This document shows positions 1 to 11,500 of a stretch of DNA of 64,000 bases, piece after piece. The notes under the pieces were generated by a model. It saw only the letters and a list, made by a program, of their open reading frames with translations. It was not told the DNA's origin and did no database searches. The stretch is taken from contig JAWUZG010000135.1 in the NCBI GenBank assembly GCA_036785705.1, positions 2,356,001-2,420,000 on the forward strand, in the 5' to 3' direction. This DNA comes from Acanthornis magna (Eukaryota > Chordata > Aves > Passeriformes > Acanthizidae). The first letter of the stretch is position 1. Every line of letters starts with the position of its first letter. Made by a program: the position numbers and the translations under genes.

Positions 1-2964
1 CTTGTGGTATATACTGTGTCAGGTATTTTTCTGTACTTAGTAATCTATGGTCCTTTCTCAAAGATGACTATTAAAGTCTGCTTTATATGGGTGAGCTAGT
101 TCTCCATTCTAAATTTAATCTACTTCTAATTCTAAAATTCATTCTAAAGATGAGCTACCATTACATTAAATATTGTGGTTTCCATTTCAGTAGCAAATAT
201 TTTTCTAATTTTAATTAATTAATCAGCCTTAGAATTGGAGGAGTTGTTTTTTCTTTTTTTTTTTTTGTGAACTAATTAGATGTAATCTCACTGTCTTGAT
301 CTCCATTGCCTTTAATCAGCTTTCTCTGGCCAGATAGCACTCTTAATTCAGTTCTTTAACTTCCAAACTGTAATTGTGTTTATATATTGTAGGCATTTAT
401 AGTAATGCTTGCTCTTCCTTGTTTGCACGAGCCTCAGCATTTCCCCATAACCCCTCAAATGGATTTTGATTCCCACGGCAATCATAAGCTAATGGGGGAA
501 ACCACTGCAGTAATGTGAACAGCAGTTTTATGGTACTGTACATGAGAACAAAATGTATCGTGGAATAGGCTGCTGCTGTTGGGGACTTGATCTGTTGATC
601 TGTTGGAAAGACTTGTTTCATGCATGTGTTTTTATTCTCTATTTCTGAGCTGACAATTTGGGGTGACGTTTATGGGATTTCTGTCTCACTTCTCTACCTG
701 TTTGATAGAAGGAACTCCATACCTGCAGGATGAGTTATACCTGCATCAGCTAGGAAATTATTCAAGCCTTGGTCTAACCTGCTCCCGCTGTACTCCTAAC
801 AAATTTTCCATATCAGCTTTAATGAACAAAAAAAAGTATGTTTTGGGAAACTAATGCCTGAATGTGTTTCTGTCCCCTGCCCAAGCCACAGGGACTCTCT
901 GGGGTGCTGTGGAGATAAACTTCTCCGTTTTCCTCTGTTCTGCACTGACGACGTTTTGCCCCAGAATATTTAAGTTTCTCTTCCTCAAGGGTCTCCATTG
1001 GCACAAGCACCGAGGAGCCAGCACTTGCATCTGAACACAAGTGTTGGGGGCCTAGAAAGTAGTGAGTGCTGTTCCGGGTATTTAAAGTGGTGTCAATCAT
1101 GCTAACCCTCAGTAATATTTCAAGTATTTAGATAGACAAATGTTAAACAATTTTTGAATATTTTCCATTAATAATTTTAGATAGGCACTAGCAGTTTATT
1201 TTAAATTAACCTTTATGCTTATAGTATATAAAAATAATTATAGTATGTGTTGCATGTGAAATCAGATGGTTATTCTGATCTCAATTTATTTGGATTACAT
1301 TGTGCTAGAAGTTCAAATTGGCAAAGAAGTATTGAAAGTGGTTAAAGGGCATGTATTTGTGTATGATGTACTTGTGATCTGCTGCAGAGAGATTCTCTTT
1401 GCTGCTGTAAGACACTTTTTCCTTTCACTAACTAAAGATCAGAGCAAACTATTTGCATCAAAGCTTCTTATTTAGAACAGTTTATTGATGGCAACACACT
1501 TGCTGAATTCGCAAGCAAGCACCTTTATGTAGCTGCAGCAGCATGAAGTGTGCCTGCCTGTTATTGGAAAGCATCCAAGGACATCCTCAGCCTTCCAGCT
1601 TTCCTCTGTGTGGGGGGAGGGTTGCTGCTGTTGCTGCTTTTCTTCATTTTCCATACTACAGCGATTTCTAAATAAGTGCTGGTTGATTTCTCCATTTGTT
1701 ATTTTTCATTTTGAAGTTAGGATGCTTAGTGACCCACTGAAGAGATACAGACTTTCTTTCCAGGACAACTTAACATAGGATCTCTTCCCTTTCCCTGGTG
1801 GTACTGGACTTGGGTGGCTCTCTGGAAGAACCCTGATAGCCCACGGGGTATGTGATGGCCAAGGCAGCAAAAGGTAGCAAAGGCTGCATCTTCAAACAAT
1901 ACCTTGCACTTATTTGCAAACAAAACCAGGTTGTTAATGAGAAACAGGCTGCCAAGGCAGCAGTGATTCCTGCCTCCAGAGAAGTGTATGAGGAGGATGC
2001 AGCCCCCCAAATGTGTGGGGAGGAAAGGGCAAGGCTGGGCCCCACTGGGGCTGGGGAGTGGCACCCTTGGGGCAGAGCTAGTGGCCAGCGGCTCAGCAGT
2101 GTGGGGTGAGCGCCCATTCCCCAGCCTCCTCCCAGCTCCGAGTCCTTGAGGATCTCAGGGAGTCATTATGCCTTGAGGTTACTGTGATGGGCTTTCTGCT
2201 GCTTTTCCCCAAGCATCTGCCTTTCATCTTTACAAGGCCATACAAAAATTGCCTGTAACTGGCACATATGCTCTCTTTTGGAGATGAAGGCTGCCATTTG
2301 TGTCTAGTTTGAATACTGACACATCATTACCTGGTTAGAGATTTAAGGAAGGAACTACCTTTTAAGAAAGAAACTTTGTCACTGATTGAAACTTTTGAAT
2401 TTCATTGAACAAAGTGGTTTTTAGTGACCTCTATTTCCTGAATGTTATGCCCCCTTTTCGTATGCAGCACTTTGGTGCAAATTCATCAGTTCATTCTAAG
2501 CAAGTACAGAGGTTATAATGAGAATGATGACATTATTTTTGGAAGTGATGCTGCCTGGCTGATGCATTTTCAGCACTCTTTTCAATCTCCCTCAGCTGTA
2601 CTTAATGTCCAGTTTGTGATGCCAGTGAACGTATAACAATGTAGCTCTCTTATAAAATCCAAATATTGTACAGGGATAGAAACAGTACTTAATTAAGCAA
2701 GAAATAAAAGAATTAACATTGTGATATAGGTCTTGTAAATGATCTTCAGATTAGGCAGATGCACATGTGGTCATGTTTAAGAACAGCTTTTTGTAATAGT
2801 GTAAAGAAGCCCTGAGATATTGGGTTCTGTGAATACATGTATTGCATGGAAAAAATCTAGTAGAAATAAAGGAAAAAAAATCAACATTTACAGTACCTGA
2901 TCAGTAAAATAGTAGATTGTGAATGGAAGGATAGTTTGTAACTTTACTATTTTTGGGGAATGAT
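1..2964. other. Unique AT-rich noncoding DNA
   Basis: No gene or known repeat family is recognisable. A T-run lies at about 247-266 and a short CTG/TTG-type run at about 1620-1640. The stretch 1780-2160 is clearly richer in G+C than its surroundings and keeps three overlapping frames open (two minus, one plus), which is what a low stop-codon density produces by chance. A frame at about 2459-2636 follows a pyrimidine-rich stretch ending in a possible acceptor (CAG at 2465-2467) but has no good donor, so I do not call it an exon. Confidence 0.6.
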
Positions 2965-3825
2965 AAAAATGCCATCTTGGAGGCCCTTCAAGGGCTAATT
3001 GGTTCTAGTCCTCCAATACGCCAAGGTTCTACCACTTGGAAGAGGGCTATTGAAACCAAGGACTGGATCAGCCATTGCTTTGTCTGGATGAACCTTCTAA
3101 GGACAGAATCTCTCAGCCTGTTTGATGACCTATTCCAGTGCTGCTAGGGAAATTTTTTTCCAGCTGTCCAACTTCAATCTCTAAAACAGCTTTGTGTGGT
3201 TGTTTTCCTTTTTATGCTGTCTGACATTACCAAGAGGAGTTTGCCAGTGGTGTCCAAAGAACTGCCCTTCCAATAGTTGTAAGCAGATATTAAACACCTC
3301 TGTGGTTTCTTCTTTACCAAACTTACCAGGCCCGGCTCCTTCAGCATCTCTACGCAGGATATGGACCTTTGTCGAACCTTTTCTATTTTCTCTGCATCCC
3401 TCTTGAACTGAAGGTCTCCCCAGGCTGTCTGAGCACCAGCCTCCCCTATTCTGCTGCCACGCTCCTCCAGATGCAGTTCAGTGTGCAATTTATTTTGCTC
3501 ACAGTGAGGGCTCACTTCTGCAGTGTGGTGTCCACTGAAACATCACAGGCATGTTCTTAGGGCTGCTGCTTGGTAAGGTTTCAGTCAATGCATGGGGTTA
3601 TTCCGCTCTCGTTGCCGAATTCTGTGGTTTTCCCTGTTGAAGGTTGTGACATGTCTGTTGGTTAGCTCCCAAATTTACTGAAGTCTTTTGGACAGGCTCT
3701 GGCCCTTATCCTGTCAGCAACTCTGCCTAGCTCAGAGCTGCCTGAAAGTTTGCTGAGTGTGTTAACTTCCTATTTGAGTGGAGCTTAGCCTATAAAAGCC
3801 TACTGATAAAGTCCATCCTGTTATT
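2965..3825 (-). mobile_element. Old CR1 LINE fragment (3' part of ORF2 and tail)
   Basis: This is a degenerate, 5'-truncated copy of the bird/reptile CR1 non-LTR retrotransposon, read on the minus strand. The minus frame at 3174-3515 carries LISAYNYWKG at residues 75-84, preceded by LKEPGLVSLVKKK; this aligns with the CR1 ORF2 C-terminal block usually read as LRELGLFSLEKRR...LIAAYNYLKG. On the plus strand, phrases typical of reverse-complemented CR1 follow in the right order: ACCTATTCCAGTGCTG near 3129, AATAGTTGTAAGCAG near 3272 and ATGCATGGGGTTATTCC near 3589. Divergence is high, with indels and no intact frame, so this is an old inactive copy. Both ends are approximate; the clear similarity fades near 3800, and no terminal 8-bp repeats are seen. 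Confidence 0.82.
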
Positions 3826-6667
3826 TTTATTTTGATAGCCTCCTAAGATACTTAGTAGTGCTTTTAGGAAAAAACCCCCCATTTGTATGTAAATGTAATA
3901 TATGTATAGATGTATATACTCCTACTCTTCTAAAGAAAAGGAAAGACTCAGTAGTGAAGCAGAAATTGGTGTTTTATTCTTAATGCAGAGATGATGTAGA
4001 TATATTTAGGTTGATGTATGAAATTCTGTAATACTTTTCTTCTGAATACACAATTTTCTGCCCTCTTTATTTCACTGACTAGCATGACCACTCTACTATC
4101 TATAGTTTTGGATACAATTTATTGCGCTTTTGAACAAGAAGTGTTTGGTTTGTGAGAAAGCAGTGTGATGTGTGTTAAGAAAGTATTTTCATGTTAGATT
4201 CCAAGTCTCTTCTATGGGGAGAAATCATCATAATTGGTCTTCCAACATCTCCATTAGACATCTTAAATAGTTTCCACATACTTGTGAAAGTTTCAATTAC
4301 TTCACGTACTATTTGACAATTTTAGTCCAAGTAAGGGACACTGGCTGAATTTCTGTACCATGAGAAAAATGTGGTCTAGAAGGATTTCTTACTGAGAAAA
4401 AGGAATGCATCTTTGATTTTTTTTTTTTTCAGATACTGTATATCTTGCATGATTTTTTTTTTTTTTTAAGATACTGTGTATCTTGGATGCCAGCCCCAAG
4501 CCAGACTCTTCATATCTGCAAATTTTAATTTAAGTCAGGGAAGAAAACTCTGGCAAAACATGAAAAGTTTCTTTAATATAATTTATTTTTTGTTTTGATG
4601 TGGTTTTTTGTTGTTTAGTTCTCATTATTTGAAGCCATTAACTAAATGACCATGTGGCTCCAGCTCTCAGTTTATGAGCTAGATGATGGATGCTGCAATT
4701 ACTCTGAAATAAAGTGTTATTTTTTATAAGTTAAGAACTGGTTGTTTGTAAGTGAAAAAATGATTGCTGAGCATTAGGAGCATGTAAATGGAACTGGAGG
4801 GAAGAGGAAGATCTACAGAAATTCAGAGAAGGACTTTTGAGGCTTTCTGAAAGAGCTTGTGGAAATGAGCCCAGTGACAGTCCCATGCTCATTTCCTCCA
4901 GTGATCACTGGATCTACTTGGACATTTAAGGCAGCTTTTAGTCTTGTGTGAAAGACATGATTTGATTCCGGTTATTGTCTCAGTCCAGTAAACTTAGCTG
5001 AAGGAAAGCTTCTATGCAGGGGTGGATTTGGTGGTGTAAATCTACTTTTAGTTCAGTTAAAGACCATGGTCTTCCCTTAACCTCATCAGAAGAATGAGCA
5101 AATCTAGTTCACTTCCCCCTCAAATTTCTCTAGATTTCTTCTTGTGTTCAATGTGCAAACTGACATGAATACAGACTAATCAAGGAAAGCATTTTTAACA
5201 GACTCTCCAAGAAATACAGCATTCTGCGTAAGCACTTGTTTGCTGCCAATAGATCAAGACACAATAATGTAGACCACATACAAGGCTCTAGAATAATCTT
5301 AAAGAACATGAAGAAAATTACAACCCAGGTTGCCTCACAAAAGTACAAGTTCATGACTAGTCCTACAGGACCATGTTAGACATTGAATTATAATTTGTAC
5401 CTACATAATTTGAATACTCAGTGTGGTTGCTGTCCAGTACTTAATTAATTTTGTTTGTGTGGTTTTTTAAAAGAAAAACCCAGCGTGAGAATTTTATTAT
5501 GGAGGATGACTTCAAGTTGAATGAAATGGCAGTAATTATCCTTGAGAGAAACTGGTTTCATTGTACATGACAAACTTGTGAAACCCAAAGGACATACTCT
5601 GCCTTGCCTGGCTCCTGAAATCAGCAGAATTGTGTTAGTTCAGATTGCAGATTGTTGTGGGGTTTTTCTACAGAAGATGTAACCTCCCACCTTACTTTTG
5701 AGAAGGAAGTAGAATGGAGCATTATTTGTTCAAGAAAGCAGCATTCAGTTTAAACAATTTCTTGCAGAGATACCTTTGCCTACAGCTCCTTAGAGCTACA
5801 TAAATCCACTGAGGAAAACAATAACAAGTGGCAAATGGGCTCTGATGATAACAGGTTCATAACAGCAAAATTTCAAAGGAAGAGAAGGGGAGCAAGCAGG
5901 AGGAGCAGTAATAACAGGAAGATGTTTGCTCTGTTAACTTTTGCATGGGCAAGAGATAGACTCAGGCCTCCTTCACGTGAAAGTGTGTGGTCACAGCTGC
6001 TGCCTTGAGTGCTAAGGTGAAAATACGGGTGGCATCCCTTGGCATGTGCAGGCAGCTAAAGGTACTCCTGACCATGAAGGGAGCACAGAGGCTGCTGGCT
6101 GCTTGCTGGCAGGCCATGATGGGCTGTTTATTTTCATACTCACAGTCTTGGGACACTGCTGCCACTGTCACAGCAGTTTCTTTTCATTTTAGGCTGCTGA
6201 AAGGGCTTACTTTGTGGATTTGCTGGTTAGATTGATATCCTAAAATTGAAACCATAAATAGTTATGTCACGTTAATATTTGGTTTGGTAATTTCTGTTTT
6301 GCTTTATACACTTCTAATTCAGCACAGGAATACTGCATTCAGCTAAAGGTTTGTTGATTCCCTAAGAGCCAAAAAATTAAAAACAAACTAGCTTCTTTTG
6401 AATATTGCTGTCTTGTGTTCTGAATAACTATTTGCAATCACTACCTACTTATGGTAAGCCTCTGAAAATAGATGCATATAATAGAAGTCATGTTTTTTAA
6501 GGAAAAAGCAGATCAGTGATCCCTGTTACAGACTGTCCACAAAATATCAGGAACTAGTTTTGCTTCATATTGCTGTAAGTGGAGCAAGGCCTTGGCCTTA
6601 AAAAGAGATCAAATTGATACCTCATTGAAAATACTGAGATGCCTTAAACCATTTATTTTGGATAAAT
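3826..6667. other. Unique AT-rich noncoding DNA
   Basis: No gene or repeat family is recognised apart from the short tandem duplication at 4415-4488, listed separately. A pyrimidine-rich acceptor-like site ends at about 6192 and is followed by 16 open codons before a stop, with no convincing donor. The overlapping frames at 5962-6235 look like a GC-richer chance opening. Confidence 0.6.
4415..4488. repeat. Tandem duplication, about 37 bp x 2
   Basis: Two adjacent units, 4415-4450 and 4451-4488, each consist of GA, a long T-run, then AGATACTGTRTATCTTG. They differ by a few substitutions and by T-run length, consistent with a local slippage duplication. Confidence 0.9.
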
Positions 6668-8033
6668 CACACAGAATCACAGAATATGCTGAGTTGGAAG
6701 GAATTCACGAGGATCATTGAGTCCAGCTCCTGGCTCTGCGCAGGAGACCCCAAGAGTCACCCCATGTGCCTGAAAGCATTGTCCAAATGCTTCTTGAACT
6801 CCGTTGGCCTTGTTGCTGTGACAGCTTCCCTGGGGAGCTGTTGCAGTGCCCAACCACCCTCTGGTGAAGATCCTTTCCCTGAAATTAAACTTAAACCTCC
6901 CCTGACACAACTTCAGGGCATTCCCTCAGGTCCTGTCACTGTCACCACAGAGAAGAGATCAGTGCCTGCCCCTCCTCTTCCCCTCAGGAGGAAGCTGTAA
7001 CTGCAGTGAGGTCTCCCCTCAGTCTCCTCCAGGCCGAACAGAGCAAGGCCTCAGCCACTCCGCACACAACTTCCTCTCTAGGCCCTTCACTATCTTCGTG
7101 GCCCTTCTTTGGGATGCTCTCTAATAACTTAATATCTTTTATCTCATTCCCCAGTCTGTCCATACCTCCAGGACTTCCCCATCCCAGGTGCAGAATCTGG
7201 CACCTGGATTTCCTTTGTTGAACTCTGTACGGTTGGTGACTGCCCAGTCCTCACCACTGTCGAGGCCTCTCTGCAGGGCCTCTCTCAGCTCCTCCCAGCT
7301 TTGTATCATCTGTGAACTTGCTCTGTATCCCTTCCAGTCCTGCATCCAAGTCATTTATGAAGATGCCGATGAGCACAGGGTCTGATGGACACTAGTGCCA
7401 GGTCCCTGTCTGGTGTCACCCCATTCTCTGTAACCTTTTGCACCCGACCCATGAGCCAGTTGCTCACCCATCTCATGGTGTGTTTATCCAGCTGTGTGCT
7501 GGACATTTTGTCCAGAAGGATCCTCTGAGAAACGGTATCCAAAGCTTTACTGAAATACAGAAAGGTTACATCAGCTGGCTTCCCCTGATCAACTCAGTGG
7601 GTTACTTTGTCATAGAAGCAAATCAGGTTCGATAAGCACGACTTTCCTCTCATGAAGCCGTGCTGGCTGTAATCAATGACTGTGTTGTCTTTCAGGTGTT
7701 TTTCAACACCTTCCAAAATAATCTCCATAACTTTGCGTGGCACTGAAGTGAGACTGACAGATCTGTAGCTTCCAGGGTCCTCCTTTCTCTTCTTGAAAAC
7801 TGGGGCATTTGCCAGCTTCCAGTCAGCTGGACCACTCCAGATTCCCGAGACCACTCAAAAATTATTGAGAGAGGTTTTGTGATGATATCAACTCTTGAGC
7901 TATCTAGCTCTTTGAGGATTCTTGGATGAATCCCATCAGGTTGAATAGATTTGTAGGGATCCAGCTGGAGCAGTAGAAAATTTGTCTGCTGGAGAACTTT
8001 GTCAATGGCAATAGCCCTAAAGCCATCTTGACC
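6668..8033 (-). mobile_element. CR1 LINE, 5'-truncated, ORF2 reverse transcriptase remnant
   Basis: A CR1 retrotransposon on the minus strand, encoding (before decay) the ORF2 reverse transcriptase. The 3' end is marked by the CR1-type octamer-like repeats seen on the plus strand as CACAGAATCACAGAAT at 6671. Reading the minus strand 5' to 3': GIHPRILKEL near 7920, DWKLANAPVF and the PGNYRPVSLTSVP-like block (here DPGSYRSVSLTSVP), QHGFMRGKSCLSNL near 7650, DTVSQRILLDKM near 7530, IFINDLDAGLEG near 7350, and the polymerase box that is normally FADD, here FTDD, at about 7300-7320. Further on come RLRGDL near 7015 and the C-terminal GRFKFNFRERIFTR near 6900. Several frameshifts and stops break the frame. 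RLGNE joins almost directly to DIKLLES, so a block of the thumb/C-terminal region that CR1 proteins normally have there is missing. Dead copy; the 5' limit is uncertain because a reading frame continues upstream. Confidence 0.95.
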
Positions 8034-8541
8034 TCATGGAAAAAAATCTTGCTGCCCTTCTTCCATCAGAATCACTTTGACCTCATTAATATTTTTACTT
8101 TGGCAGTCACAGCATGGTGGGGTTGTAACCCAACTTAGAGATGTTAGCTGCTGGACCTCAGAGGGAAATTCCTGATCCTCTGAGCCTTCTAGATTTGCTA
8201 GGAAAACTCCTTCTGGATAAATGTCTGTGTCGTAGGGATTACAGAGCAAGTGTCGCTGAGCTTCACTGTGGATTCTGCCAGCATGCATGCAGCAGGACAC
8301 CACAGTGATCTTTGTCACAGCTGCAGGGATTCTTGTCACAGCCACAATAGCGATCCTTATGGCATCCAGTGCTTTCGTCACAGTGCTGCGAAATAATTGC
8401 AGCAGCTGCAGCCTCTGCCAGCTCTGTGAAGGCCAAGCTTGTATGTGGACAGGGAACACAAGCTTTGCCTCCTGCTGGTAACCCAGATGGAAGAAGAGGT
8501 CTAAAGTCATCACCTGCTACATTGGTGTGTTGGTACTGAGA
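8034..8541 (-). other. Cys-rich open reading frame abutting the CR1 5' side
   Basis: On the minus strand a stop-free frame without a clear ATG runs from about 8541 to 8266 and holds a cysteine-rich stretch made of near-repeats: CDESTG, CHKDRYCG, CDKNPCS, CDKDHCG (about 8285-8382). After a stop, an adjacent frame (8034-8513, opened by GTG) continues through LLCNPYDTDIYPEG, PPCCDCQSKN and MEEGQQDFFP. It is then separated by a single in-frame TGA from the reading frame that leads into the CR1 reverse transcriptase. I do not recognise the protein. It is not the endonuclease sequence that usually precedes the CR1 polymerase domain. It could be an unusual CR1 5' region, a host-derived fragment, or chance. 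No function is assigned. Confidence 0.35.
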
Positions 8542-11500
8542 CCCAGATCAACCCCTTGGCATGAGAGAGGACAGCTCTGCCTCCATGGGCACTGTGAGTC
8601 TGACCTGTGAGGAGAGGTTTAGTGACCTAGAGATTCAGAACTTGTTACTAGGGGATATGATAGCAGCATAATGGGCTTGAAGCATGGAAACAATGTGTCC
8701 TGCTACTTTGTTCCCTCATGTATTTATACTACTGTTCAATCTGAACCTTGCCCTATCTTACCTGTGGCATTACAGGAGCACCTTTGTGCTTCTTAATATT
8801 TCTATAACCTCTGTGCTTCATACTTCCCATCCTCCTTTTGGCTCTGGCTAGGTAAAGGCATATGAAGGGACAGCTATTAGACTTCCTGGTGTTATACAGG
8901 TACATTGTTTTCAAATCTGAATCCTGCTCTTAATTTATTTTAGTCTGGAGAAATCAAATAATGCGATATTGGGTAAAACATATTTATGAATGCATGTGCC
9001 CAATGTTACGTGCCGTTTACAATTTGCATCTTTCCTGGTCCCACAAGACTGATTATAAAGACCATTAAAAAGGCACTTGATGGTATGTTAAAATTTTAGG
9101 GCTTTAGGTCATGACATAAACTGTAAAAAGTATTACTGAGTACAAAAGGCAGTCCATTTCTAATGTCGTTGGTAGTAATTTCCTTTACTGACTCTGGTGT
9201 ACTGTAAAACAAGTTTTATCAACCTCAGAAGTAAATGTCCTTAATGTGTGCCTGCTCTGGATAGTTTATAGGGGTTGTGCAGGTAAGTGTGTTTGCCTGG
9301 CAGTGTCCTGCTTTTACCTGCACTTCTCTCAGTACTGCAATAGTGTGCTGGAAACTGGAATATCAAAAAGTGTCTCTAGAGTATTAGCAGCTGTTGTGGG
9401 GCAGCCCCATTAGCCACAGATTTCACTGCCTGGAAATGAACAATAAAAAGCAATCCTCATGACAATGGTTGCTCCACCAGCTTCTTTCTCTAACTGGAAA
9501 AGATCTTTCTGCTTGATTCTGAGCTAGTATTTCTTTATTTCTTTATCAAGAAAGATTCAAAGTACTTCTATTTCCCCCTTGAAAGTGATTTAAAAAAAAT
9601 AAATAGAATATAGCAAGGGGTGTATGTATATTACTGTAATTAGTATGGGGGAGTGAATCCATTTTTTTTCCCTGTATATGTTAAAATCTTGATTTTTGGG
9701 GAATTCTTCTGATTCTTCTTCCAAAGGATATTTTTAGGCTGAACATCCTCTTTTGCCTTATGTGAGAGGCAGCCAATACTGCTGTGTTAGTGTGCGTTCA
9801 AACTGCTCTGAATTAATCCTGTGTTTCCTGGCAAGAACTTCCCATTTCTTTCCTTATCTTTTCGCAGTGCTATGAGGATTTGATCTGAGGCACCATTAGT
9901 AGAATAGACATAACGATTGTATCAGTTGATTAGAGGCATCTAATGTAGTTTCTGGACATCAGTTACTGCTCAGTAATGGAAATAGTTCAAGGAAATACTT
10001 CATGAAGCTTACAGCTGACTAAGAAGCTGGAAATCTGTCATTTTGTTTACAGGCACGTAGGCAATTCTTCCATGTCCTCATTGTAGTGTGAAAGGTCCCG
10101 GGTGGAAAGGTAGCTTGTCCTCTGGCTTAGGTTTGCCCCTTCTTTGGTGCAAGTTGCACAACTTCCAAGGTATAGTCACCCTTTGGGTCCTCTGTTGGCA
10201 ATTACATTGTCCCAGGCTCAAACTGGGAATCTCCCTGCTCAGATTACATTTGTCTTCCTTTACCAGAGATGTGAGCTGGTTGCTGCTGCCATGACCGAAG
10301 GATAATATAGGACGGTAACTGGATCTGGGTGTCAGTGTGGGAAGTTCAGTACATGGTATTTTCTAACTTCTTCACAGCTGTACTAGGATTTTCCCCCACT
10401 TTTGTTGGCTTTTTTTTTAAATGTCATGTGGAGCTGTATTAATTACCAAGAGTTTTTATTATTATTATTTTTAAATTTGATGATGCTACTTTATTTTATT
10501 GCATCTACTTGACTCTTGTCAAAACCACTTATGAATAACAGCAACATAATTTAGTAGAGGATATCAGCTCAGCTGCTCTATGAAAGCTTTATTTAAAGGG
10601 CTTCTCTTTACATGCAGTGAATATTTAATCATTGCCTTTATTTTCTGCTCTCATTTTCAATTCAGTTTTCAATTTAGAGGTTTTAATTATGTAAAAAAAA
10701 ACAAAGATATGCTCTTTTCTTCTCTCTGTTGAATTTTCCTAACACAGTCTAATTTGAATTGAAAACTGACTTTTACTGTATTCAAGTTGGTTTTAGGGTC
10801 CTTCCAGAGTTTCAGAATTTCTATTATATTAAACATTTCTGAATCTAGAAAAGTGCTGGCTCAAACCTTGATGCTGTTAAATTCAATAGACCTTTTGCCA
10901 ATAACATTCATAATGCTAGGATTTGCACACTCGGTTTTAGGTAGGTTAGTAAGTTCACAATAATGCAGGATTTTTATTGCAAATGATGTCATATTAGTAC
11001 TCGTGATTACTTAAGGCAGACTTTTTTAAGCCATGGTTAATTTATGGATTACTAGCAAATAAAATGACTTGCTGTATCAATTTAGGAATTTCAAATTCTG
11101 TTAAATGCAGTGTAGGTTTGAAATGTATTTTTAATACCTGTCATCTCCTGTAAGTAATTGGTACAATGTATACATAACATTAGTAGTAAAAGGATACTTC
11201 AGAATTTTTCTAGTAACTATTTTAAGAGCTGTCTTTTCTCTCTTTTGTTTCATCTAAGGATCAAATTTTAGTTCCAACTATGATTTTACTGAAAACTCTG
11301 TAAGTTGTTAAATCAGTAATATGTGTGGGTTTGGGGTTATTTTCAGAAGTTAGAAGATTAAGTTCCTCTAGAAGGAGATAAAATGTCTAAATTCACCTAA
11401 CCTTTTGTTCTGCTGTATGCTAGATCCTAACATCATCAGGTTCACAGTGGCCTTTCATTCAGTCATGACCTAGTTCAATGGACAGGTAACAAATCAATAG

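Noticed and set aside
1726..2117. Three overlapping frames of 85-115 codons
   Set aside because: GC-rich patch with few stops; frames on both strands open together and none has a recognisable domain.
4415..4488. Possible CRISPR-like repeats (also 19344, 23802, 55676, 62081)
   Set aside because: The units are directly adjacent without spacers, only two or three copies each, in a vertebrate-type genome.
6686..7635. Plus-strand frames of 65-104 codons
   Set aside because: They are antisense to the CR1 ORF2 remnant.
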